A DNA stretch of 64,000 nucleotides from Schistosoma mansoni (taxonomy: Eukaryota > Platyhelminthes > Trematoda > Strigeidida > Schistosomatidae). The stretch lies in contig NC_031500.1 of assembly GCF_000237925.1 (NCBI RefSeq), forward strand, positions 1,488,001-1,552,000, read 5' to 3'. Shown here piece by piece: positions 55,109 through 64,000 of the stretch. The translations under genes were made by a program, and so were the position numbers. The notes below the pieces were generated by a model, which saw nothing but the letters and a program-made list of their open reading frames with translations, was not told the DNA's origin and did not search any database. Position 1 is the stretch's first letter. Each line of letters begins with the position of its first letter.

Positions 55109-55884
55109 TCAACCGTAAACTGGACTCTCCTCTCCAGTTGTTTCCGGCTGTTATCAACATTTCTGATGTCTACCTGCGGTTCCCGACGCAATGTATCCTC
55201 GGGTCTTCCTCTGTTTCTTCCGGCTTCAGGATTGAGAGCTGGGGATTACCTCATGGTGCAGTTTGATACCCGCTATGTATGTTCTATCGACCTCCAGAGT
55301 GTTTCCTCAATTTCCTGTAGTGTTTTGAGTAGACAACTGTTTATAAATGCGTGTGCCATTTTGATGATGGTTGAAGTGGTTCTACAAGTTTCGACTCTGT
55401 AATTTACAACCATTTCGATGTCCGTGGTGAGGATTTTGACTTTGATGTTGGCCGACAGTTGACTTGAGTCACATATGTCCTTCGAATGTCAGGATGCTGT
55501 CCTTGATTCGCTAGTCCGTGCCCTGACGTCTGCATCAGATGCTCCTTGCTTATCGATGATCCTGTTCAGTTACTTAGGACTTTCCAACCCGTTCACAGCT
55601 TCTTCACCAGATTTGCTCGAGTTGATGCTGTCTGTTATATCTCAGGATTTTGGTTTTCCATATATGCATGTTGAGGCTAATTGCTAAAGAGGCTTCTGAT
55701 ACACTGGCTATCTTCATCTGCATTTGTCACTGTGTATGGGATAGAAGATGTTGGTCATACGCGTAGTTCGAATCGTCCAGCCACTCCCAAGCTGTCCACT
55801 ATGTTTGTGCCCTCTCTCAAATATGCAGGTCTTCACAATCCAATTGACCACCAGAAGAAACAGAAAGTGGTGGCTGAGAGTTGT
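55109..55884 (-). mobile_element. RTE LINE remnant in right arm
   Basis: Mirror copy of 49395-50170, with only a few base differences seen. Confidence 0.7.
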
Positions 55885-56710
55885 CAACAATGAAAGTCTG
55901 GAAGCGCTAGATGATCGTTTCAAGCATGTGAAGGACGGTCTCGGACGCATGGGTCGATCGAAGTCGAACATTAACACTGGTGAATGCCGGCTCAGTGGTT
56001 CAGGGGTCCAGCTTTAGCGTGAGAGACCGGAGGTCTTGGGTTTGAGCCACACGCCGCTGATGAATCTGTGATGATCATGAGTATTTGAATTATAGTACAA
56101 ACTAGGAATCCCAGAAATAACCCAATTTAACCAAGAAGTGTTAGATGAGCAAGAATGAACGTATTGTATTGGGAATTAAAATCAGGCAGCCATCAAGCAC
56201 AAAGGTATCATTAGTTCATACAAAAACAACACAATCCCATACTTCGACGATGCGGCCCTTCAATGTTCTCAAGTTTCCAATGGCGGTCCAGCTTGGATTA
56301 ACTCACGAATTCAACTAATGAAATACCACATCTAGTCAAATATTACTGTTCTCAGTTAGATCAACATCAAAGCCTACTTAATTATATGATGTTGATATAT
56401 AAATGAATGAATGAAAGTCGTAAGACAAAACAAGACTATCTTAGTGGATTATTGATAACAATGACAAAAGAATTTCAGGAATGATTTTTATCAGCAAAAA
56501 TCGTAATTATTCTATATTTTGACACATATTAGATAACGACTACACATAATTATAAGAAAAATTAAGATTGACTTGATAAGATTTACAAACATTCCAATGA
56601 ACGATATAGATCAATGGTAGAATAAACCGACTCAGTAAAAATGACCATTGTGTGAAATTATCTTTTATCTGAAGTGTATGTCTAGTCAGTTCAAGAATGT
56701 AGATCATTGT

Positions 56711-57603
56711 CAACCTGCAAGACGTAAGTCTTATCATGACTTTCGCAATTTTGGAGATGGAATACTAGGTTACGCACCATCAACGCAACCACAACATGCA
56801 AGCTCCTGTCTTAATTGTCCACGAAGACAATTACAACAAATCATTCCACCTTACCAAAATAAGGATTTTTTTCGGCCTCCAGAAATCCCTTGTTCCACTA
56901 GCACTACAATACGCTCAAGCTATAGCCCATACGTTCCGGGAAACACATTAAACCATAGTCCCGACATATCTAGATTTCATACCATCGATAAGGATGCTCC
57001 CGGTTTTTTACACTACATACTCCCTTTTTAAACTTATTACTTATTAATGCATGTTCATTTCTTAACAAAATTTCAGCCTTGAGAATCTAAGCCTTTCTAG
57101 CCAAGCCTTCTTTTATACTTATTACTGAAACATGGTATTATCCAGCAGTAGCCGATTCCGAAATAAATATCCAGAACTATCGACTCTATCGCTGTGACAG
57201 AGAAACTAAGCGAGCAGGCGGTTGTCTTATGTTTGCTTTAGATACCTTAACAACTAACAAAGTTGAAGATAGTATCTTGAATAGTTTACCAGAATCGATC
57301 TGGATATCAACCTGACCGGCATATTTTGGCAATCCTTGTTTTGTTGTTCCGTGCTTTCTACTTTAATCTTACTTTCTCTAGTTGTAGATTTTTATCAATA
57401 ACTCGTTCTGGCACTGGAAATAACCTTAAAGAAATACGTTCATAAATCATCAGGCTATTCACTTAAGAAAAAATTACAAGTTCCTTGGTGATGCATTAGA
57501 TTGCCGTGATACATGTCATAAATGTTGCTATTTATATCAAACTGATCATGCCTGTTGACTGATGTGAATTCTATGATTATTATTTTCAGAATATATTATT
57601 ATT
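56711..57603 (+). mobile_element. CR1-like LINE fragment (ORF1 end and endonuclease start)
   Basis: Splits the right arm between GATCATT and TCAATGAAGGA, which are contiguous in the left arm. It encodes a Pro/Ser/Gln-rich piece (about 56711-57028), then endonuclease-like text (ETW, then NIQNYRLYRCD, AGGCLMFALDT near 57225). It inserted after the duplication. Both ends of the element are missing. Confidence 0.75.
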
Positions 57604-58407
57604 ATCAATGAAGGAAGATATACGAAAGAATGATAGAAATAGTTTGTCTTGTCGTCTGTCAATTCCCTCCCAAACAACCAAATAACTGAGATATCATGAA
57701 CCAATTCGAAAACAAGGAGTAAGGCCGCGAACACGTATACATGATAGGTGAAATGAACCCTGTTGAGAAATTGTGAACAATTCAGTTAGATAATTGGGAA
57801 TACGTTGTTTCCACTCAGTGTATGACTACTGTTGATCAAATGTGCAATAGAATGAAGCTGCGTATTGATTTTTCATTGATCCATTTAAATAAACTTCGGT
57901 TGTCCATTTGTACCGTCATACGAATACGTAATTGTAGTTCTAACTGTCTGGGTCAAATACTAACTCAATTTGTTTAAAAATAGTTTATTATCACTTTGAA
58001 GTTACCTTGATTTGATTCATATCTATCGGCTATGCTGATTATCTTAGTACAAATTAGTCTAGTTTGACCGTTATTCTCTCTCTATATAAATATGTTAACA
58101 AGCGATTGTGTAGTCAGATATTTGTTTTCAATGTAATGAGCTGAAAGACATCCCAGAGATAATGAACGTTCTTAACTTGTCTTGTTCCCATGTTATTTTT
58201 TACCCTAGTTTCATGAATTAGTGACAGTGTACATAAGATGTTCACTGTGAATTCCACATCACATGTAAACAATAATGATGGTTAAACGTATTCAACCATA
58301 TTGTATTTGTGTGATATTCTTTTGTTTACATAGATAGTTTGAAATAACTTTCATTATTCAGTGAAATAAGATTAAATTTCCATGTCTAATTGTCTTTTAA
58401 TTCACAT

Positions 58408-58419
58408 CTTCTTTTATAG
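58408..58419 (+). promoter_or_regulatory. Splice acceptor just upstream of the paralogue start
   Basis: Pyrimidine-rich CTTCTTTTATAG ends eight bases before ATG 58428. It could receive a 5'-UTR exon or the schistosome spliced leader; sequence alone cannot decide. Confidence 0.55.
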
Positions 58420-58427
58420 TTGAAATT

Positions 58428-60149
58428 ATGTCAGAAACTCAAACATCATTGTTCGTAATTGTAGCTGGTCTACCAAGAACTGGAACGACAACCATGAAAA
58501 AGGCATTGGAAATACTTTACTCTCAACCTTGTTATCATGGTTATGAACTTGTTACCAGAAAACAATGTGATATTGCCAAGTGGCAAACTCTTGTCGATGA
58601 AGTGCGGACGACACGTTGTGAGGAGAAGATACAAAGATATTTGAGTGAGATATTGAATGGTTACGGATCTGTGGTTAATACCCATGCGTGTTGGTTATAC
58701 AAGGAAATGATGACCTTATACCCTAATGCAAAGGTTGGTTGAGAGATTAGTTTGATGATACCTCTGGCATTCTTATTTGTTATATGTATATATATCACAA
58801 CGGTTGAGAACAGGTATCAGTTATCTGGTGTTTTTTCTAGACTGTGACCATGTACTTTATTACCTAGTGTTATAATGACAAGTACTGTGGAGTTCAATTG
58901 CTTCGTTAATTAGCAAACGATGCTTCGTATACTAATTCAACCAAAGTGTAACTTGTTCATAAAACTAATAGTTGGATAACCTTAGAACTTCCTGGATTCA
59001 AAGATAATATTTGCGTCGCTTCCCAATAGCTTCATCACTCTTTCCCTTTTAATCATTCATCGTGATCAATAACGCAATCTGTAACTGTTGTAGATAACCT
59101 ATGTTGGTGATTTGTGTTGACAGTATGGCTTTTAGGGTCAAACGGGAATGGTGTGACCTAGCTCATGCCAAATATACACCTCGATGTGGTACCCGACCCG
59201 AATTACCCTACTGTGATTTGCGGGTGCTAAGATTACTATGATAACCGTGTAGAACGAACTTAATATTGCTAGAGAAATGTGTTATAGGTAGAGATATAAG
59301 AGTCGAACGTTAGATGTAGCAGTGGACACATCGGTTGATTGTGCGTGGCTGATTAAACTACGATAGTCAGTCTCCACTTGGACGATGTTCGATAACCTAC
59401 CCGATATCGGAAAAGTTCAATATCGTGAATGATATAAATACGGGTCATTGACACTGCATTTACTCCACTCTATTTCTAATACATAAGCATTGTAAAATTC
59501 GGGAATGTCCATACTTTATAAAACTGTGGTGAATAGTTTAACTTGGCTGCTGAAAGGAAATATGTATGGACCCTGTAACATCTAAATTTGAGATTGAAGT
59601 TGAATCGAATAGTTAATCGATAGCACATTCATACTTGATTCTTTATTTTTTTTCTTCTATATCGATAATAGCCTAATATACCATAGATTTCGTTTTATAC
59701 AGGTTGTACTAACAGTGCGCGATAAAAACGATTGGTTGACTAGTTTCCGAGAAGTTTTCATGCCAAAATCAGATGATCCACGTACAAAACAAATGTATGA
59801 AGCGAAACGACGTGCAGGAATCCCCGTTCAATTGGACGGACTTCTTACGGACTCAATGAAACTAGCATTTCGGAAAGATGATCTTGATTTCGATGATGAT
59901 GCAATGTTACTTGAATGTTACGAAAAACATATGAAGACTTTTCAGGAAAATATACCATCTGAACGTCTTCTGGTATATCAAGTTGCAGATGGTTGGGAAC
60001 CATTGTGTAGATTCTTGAATGTAGATATGCCAGCTAACATAACATTCCCCGTCGCTAATCATCAGTCTGACTTGCAAAAGCTAAGGGAATTGATGAAGAA
60101 ATGTGGATCGATTGAGGAAGTTGCCAGAATGCATCCAGGAATTCTATAA
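58428..60149 (+). CDS. Sulfotransferase paralogue, right copy (complete)
   Basis: Exon 1 58428-58733 (102 codons) and exon 2 59703-60149 (148 codons plus stop) join in phase 0 over a 969-bp GT/AG intron. Result: 250 residues, seven fewer than SULT-OR, all lost in exon 1. The intron sits at the same place as in SULT-OR (after NAK). The PAPS loop GLPRTGTTT (14-22) and VRDKNDW are kept. The aligned position of SULT-OR Asp91 (reported catalytic base) is Asn, and that of Asp144 is Lys, so chemistry or substrate should differ and oxamniquine activation is doubtful. A strong acceptor (CTTCTTTTATAG, ending at 58419) stands eight bases before the ATG, fitting a 5'-UTR intron or spliced-leader site. 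AATAAA is at 60202. Confidence 0.9.
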
Positions 60150-60201
60150 CATTGAAGGAAACACTGATTGTATTGAGCATTGGCGCTATTATAAGCTATG
60201 T

Positions 60202-60207
60202 AATAAA
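60202..60207 (+). promoter_or_regulatory. Polyadenylation signal of right paralogue
   Basis: AATAAA 52 bases after the stop codon, the nearest consensus. Confidence 0.6.
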
Positions 60208-60855
60208 TTGTCGTCAAGTTTTGAATTCCATCTTGTTATTGACAACTATGTTAATTTTGATGGAAAACGTAGTCTCTAAAATATACTATAATTTTCAATT
60301 TCTTCAGTATTTTCTCATCACACACATTCATGTACATCAAAATCAGTTTGTTCATAACAGCCGAATAACTGAATGTAGGAATGATGTTATTGGAGGCAGA
60401 CGAGTGGTGTTTAAGGAAAAACAGAATTTCGAATCCAGTGCTTGTCAGTAAGAGAAATTTGAACTAGAAGCTTGACTTAAATGATCATGTTGTAGGGTCA
60501 CTGAATATCGAACAGATCATTGATCCCTGTCAAAGTCAAGGATAGTCAACGCACATCAATCAATTACATGTCATCGACTGGCCCACGCGGCAGTGGTTGT
60601 TCTTTCACTTCTGTATTTTCGTGGTTGTACCTTAACTAATATATTCTTGTAATAACATCCTTTGTATTGTACAGTCTCCATAGCGTCCATGATCCTTTGA
60701 TGCGTCTATGGTTCAATCCACGTAAGGGCTGGTCGCGAGGTGTGACTTCAGCGTTAGTTGGTTCGTCACCATTCTCGTCTAACTACAGTAGGCCCCCAAT
60801 CATTTGACATAGATCATTCAATGTTGATGTTCTACAATGTAAAATCTATTCTCCA

Positions 60856-61104
60856 ATGTTTTGCCAAATGAACTCAGTCTTATCAGACGAAACATTCACT
60901 GCCTCCTATCGTGAATTGAAGCACTTCGGTCAATCAGTTGAATGTGGTTTCCACGAATTACGAGGTCATTTTGAGCATATTGGACCAATGATGTTCACTT
61001 TCGTTGTCAACACGCTGACAGGAAATATTAACGTTTGTAATTCGTTGTTAAGCTCCGATCGCCGAATTTCTCCGGTCATACGTAAGGTTGATGGAGTTTC
61101 CTGA
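60856..61104 (+). pseudogene. Paired open frame of unknown origin (right)
   Basis: Partner of 46049-46315; 82 codons, same conserved centre. The two diverge more than exon 2 does, showing that this outer part of the arms has not been homogenised. Confidence 0.4.
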
Positions 61105-61259
61105 AGTGAATATTCATTTGTAGAAATAATATCATGATTCATTGGAGTAGATCTGTTTGTTTATCACCAAACTTTGTACGGTGTGAACAAAAGCCCATTG
61201 CCTGTAAACTGGAAAGTTCAGTTGACTGAAAGTAACCTGAACCGTATTGCTTTGTTGAT

Positions 61260-62160
61260 GCGTTTATGGAAGAGTATTGTGCCAAACATAACCGTTTTGT
61301 TAAGTGTACGTGATTGTGCAACTCTCGTAATTCTCGTTTACTTCTCCCAGTCTATGTCGTCCCATGATATCGTGATACCTATTTTTACTCATTTCAACAT
61401 TGACATTTGGGTCCCCCATCAGAATGGGTAGATCTATACCTGAGCACTGATTGATTGCAGCCTCTCATGAAACGGATTTTGATTGTCGTCGTTGCTATCA
61501 CTGGTGGGTACATAACATTAGATTAAATTGATTATGATCACCTCCCTCTTTATTTTGAAAGATGCCTTGATGATCATGTATCTATGAGATTCCCATTCTA
61601 CTAATACTATACGTGATATTTTAACCGCATCATTATAACATCTTGAGCGTGCAGAGCATTTTCTTCTTGGTGATCACGGTACCTGTTTGTAGGTTATTAG
61701 GTGGTGGTTTAAATACGCCGGGTGTTAATTGGCATACAAAACGATCGGATTATGTGTCCACTAAACTTTCTACAGAGGGTTGTGAATTGTTGGATGAGGC
61801 TATATTCAACACTATAGATAAACGTGACCGTCAAGATATTAAAATGGGTTGCATCAATAGACCATTAGCTGCAGCCAGTGCATTAGATGCACATTTAAAT
61901 CAAGTATTTACCTAATTATCTACATTACATCTAGCTAGGTTACTAGGTGGTGGTTTAAATACGCCGAGTGTTTGTTCGCATCCATTACGTGGTTCTTCTT
62001 ATCTTGAAAAAATCTTTGAAGTTCTAGAAGCAAACAGTTGGACGCAGATAGTCAACAAGCCCACCAGAAAATCCATCGTTTAAACTATTTTTATCGTGAT
62101 GATATTCCTAACGAATTCAGATATAAACTGGGGAAGTTGAGAAGAAGGTTCTTTGCTCAC
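61260..62160 (+). mobile_element. LINE endonuclease scraps with internal duplication
   Basis: A 35-bp stretch (RLLGGGLNTPGV, like the GGDFNTPGV block of APE endonucleases) occurs at 61691-61726 and 61938-61973. Near 62040 TQIVNKPTRK matches the later endonuclease block. Between the two copies an open frame (DYVSTKLSTEGCELLDEAIF ...) does not look like endonuclease, so a foreign piece may have been inserted. It ends at the third N gap. Confidence 0.5.
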
Positions 62161-62364
62161 ATGANNNNNNNNNNNNNNNNNNNNNNNNNNNNNNNNNNNN
62201 NNNNNNNNNNNNNNNNNNNNNNNNNNNNNNNNNNNNNNNNNNNNNNNNNNNNNNNNNNNNNNNNNNNNNNNNNNNNNNNNNNNNNNNNNNNNNNNNNNNN
62301 NNNNNNNNNNNNNNNNNNNNNNNNNNNNNNNNNNNNNNNNNNNNNNNNNNNNNNNNNNNNNNNN

Positions 62365-62950
62365 GTTATTCAACCAATAATCGTTCCCACAATAATCGAT
62401 TGAACGCACTAAAAAAAGTGTTATAATATCCTTTCTGGATAGATCAAGTATTTGTTTGTCGCTTTATAACACAAAGTGTTTCCAATTCTGGGAAAGTGTT
62501 CCAATTCACAACCAAAATGTACGATCCCAATCAAATCAAGCAACACAATCAAAGAGGGAACAACCAATATTGCTGCCGCCAAGATGAAATATCAATTAAA
62601 ACAACATAGGTACAGTTCGGGAAGAAACATAGAAACCCAGTGAAAGCGACAGACAAAAGGAGAAAACTATTATGAAATGAAACATTACAATCTCAATTGG
62701 CATCGAAAGGATTAACAATAATGTACAAATAAAGAAACCATTAAGAACAAGTTGCAAATGCATGCATGGAGGGATTTTCACACACGAAACTTTCAAAATG
62801 GATCTTACACCGGCCCGCAAAATCCCTCCATACTACACAAGCCACTTCGATGCCTTTTGTCATGGTTCATTTAATAGCATAATCCACACTGAAGGAACGA
62901 GTAGGACTTACAACAGTACGCCTACCCTTCCTCCTTATGTTGATACAAGT
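62365..62950. other. Spacer after the gap, nothing recognised
   Basis: No supported gene; the open frame 62762-62956 lacks recognisable features. Confidence 0.45.
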
Positions 62951-62952
62951 GA

Positions 62953-63980
62953 CTAGTTGGAAGCCTTACTTATATCCCTACTCACTAATCTGTTATTCGT
63001 TCGAACGGTTACTGACCTATTCTTTTCGTCACTGTCTGCTTCATAACTTTTAACTATTCCTAAGGGCCACCTTCCACGGGTCGAAATGTCTGAAGCCACA
63101 ATTACTCTATCTCTGATCTTGGCTACAGAATTTGCAATGTAGTCTACTGTTAGTTGAAGCAATCCCAGTTCGTGAGAAATTTCTTTAGCACGTTCACAAG
63201 TTAGCAACAGCTTAGACCACCGGTCACTAACATCTTCACCACCAATGTTAACTGGTGACTTCAATCGTCACGTTTGTTCTCAAAGATTCCTCCCATCTGT
63301 ATTTAATAATAATAATAATAATAATATATTTCTGCAAGGGCAGGTACACGCCATTTTTACAAGCATGATCTACAAGTTGCAACATATACTAGTTCACAGT
63401 TTGCATCGAACAATCGAGACTTGATATCTAACTGCTCTTTAAAAATGAGGATTTTGTTTTCCAAGTTCTTCGTTTCGCTTCTTGGAACCGTTTTTCTAAA
63501 ACATGGTAGTCACTAAGGAGAGTCTCGTAAGCATCATGACCTTGTTCATAGTTGCTAAGTTCCCTTTCGAGCATTTCTGTCTCTCTCGGTATATTACGAC
63601 TCTTTTAACCTCGTTTGATAGCTTTCATCTTCGTGTCATTCGTTTCACCTCTTATGTGCTTAGAATATAGCTTGGTCGTGATGTTGGGTCCTTGGTTAAC
63701 CATTTCATATAGGTGGACCCCTATAAGCTTGACGTCATAATCAAAAACCCTTCCCTGTTTCTCTGGCTTTTTGGGATTCGGCACTGCATGACGAGAGCGG
63801 AAAGAAGGTACGTAACTGGAATCAACTGTTCCTTATGGTTGCACAGAGTTTAGTATTGTTACTTAAATTGGCTGGCTATTGTGTGTTCCGTTGCGCTTGG
63901 TCCCACAAATCCACAATTATAGTCAATTAGTAATTCCAATGAGACAGATATGGCTCCAGTAAGTTTGCCAAACGTAGAAT
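62953..63980 (-). mobile_element. BEL/Pao LTR retrotransposon fossil
   Basis: The minus-strand text near 62980-63110 includes STRGRWPLGIVKSY, the hallmark of the domain after integrase in BEL/Pao elements (Sinbad-like in schistosomes). Further minus-strand text with a coiled-coil look (ERELSNYEQGHDAYETLLSD, 63480-63600) may be gag. It is broken and rearranged. LTRs were not identified, and it may continue beyond the window. An AAT microsatellite is at 63306-63326. Confidence 0.55.
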
Positions 63981-64000
63981 GTAATGGGAATGTCACAATA

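Larger units (their letters stand above)
54440..61231. repeat. Right arm of the sulfotransferase inverted duplication
   Basis: Reverse complement of 45935-51075. It is longer because of a CR1-like insertion (56711-57603) and about 330 bp near 60500-60830, and because the corresponding left-arm part (58196-59295) is a 200-N gap. Best-matching blocks are 54579-56709 and 58070-60300. Confidence 0.85.

Noticed and set aside
45935-61231. Whole palindrome as a simple double-placed haplotype
   Set aside because: Blocks of about 80% identity and arm-specific insertions argue for a real old duplication, though the identical blocks next to the gap still deserve read-level proof.
62038-62409. Open frames across the third gap
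   Set aside because: They are mostly N and have no supported product.
1-64000. CRISPR arrays, operons or bacterial genes
   Set aside because: None seen; introns, SINEs and LINEs show an animal genome.

Overview
The window looks like nuclear DNA of a blood fluke, Schistosoma mansoni or a very close relative. Three signals agree. First, an intact two-exon, 257-residue sulfotransferase matches, as I recall it, the oxamniquine-activating SULT-OR of S. mansoni. Second, hammerhead-ribozyme SINEs of the schistosome alpha type are common. Third, the mobile-element mix is typical: RTE- and CR1-like LINEs, a Penelope-like remnant, Merlin-like DNA elements, and Gypsy and BEL/Pao fossils. The DNA is AT-rich and most of it is transposon debris. 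Three runs of exactly 200 N (28447-28646, 47744-47943, 62165-62364) are placeholder gaps of unknown true size.

Layout. 1-2.35 kb is a decayed CR1-like LINE. 4.1-18.2 kb carries the last three coding exons of a GIPC-family gene (+), separated by introns of 10.2 and 3.6 kb that are full of SINEs, LINE pieces, two Merlin-like elements and a solo LTR. 18.3-32 kb holds no recognised host exon: SINEs, a solo LTR, a Penelope-like remnant, RTE pieces and, at 29.7-31.3 kb, a young miniature LTR element. 32.06-36.76 kb is SULT-OR (-). 36.8-45.6 kb is again repeats, including SINE inverted dimers, RTE pieces and a Gypsy gag fossil. 45.9-61.2 kb is a large, imperfect inverted duplication. Each arm carries a second sulfotransferase paralogue, transcribed outward: (-) on the left, (+) on the right. 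61.3-64 kb holds LINE endonuclease scraps and a BEL/Pao fossil.

The host genes are therefore a sulfotransferase cluster (SULT-OR plus two copies of a paralogue that lacks the catalytic Asp) and the 3' part of a GIPC adaptor gene. The most unusual biology seen is: (1) three different tRNA-headed SINE families, each with its own hammerhead ribozyme; (2) SINE inverted dimers bounded by one target-site duplication, which suggests twin-primed insertion; and (3) an old sulfotransferase palindrome whose arms are a patchwork of near-identical and roughly 80%-identical blocks, as expected from gene conversion. Two stretches (14585-14800 and 28255-28446) look like poor-quality reads, and 14.6-15.66 kb is probably a misassembled copy of 10.8-11.9 kb. 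All identities and repeat boundaries were read by eye.
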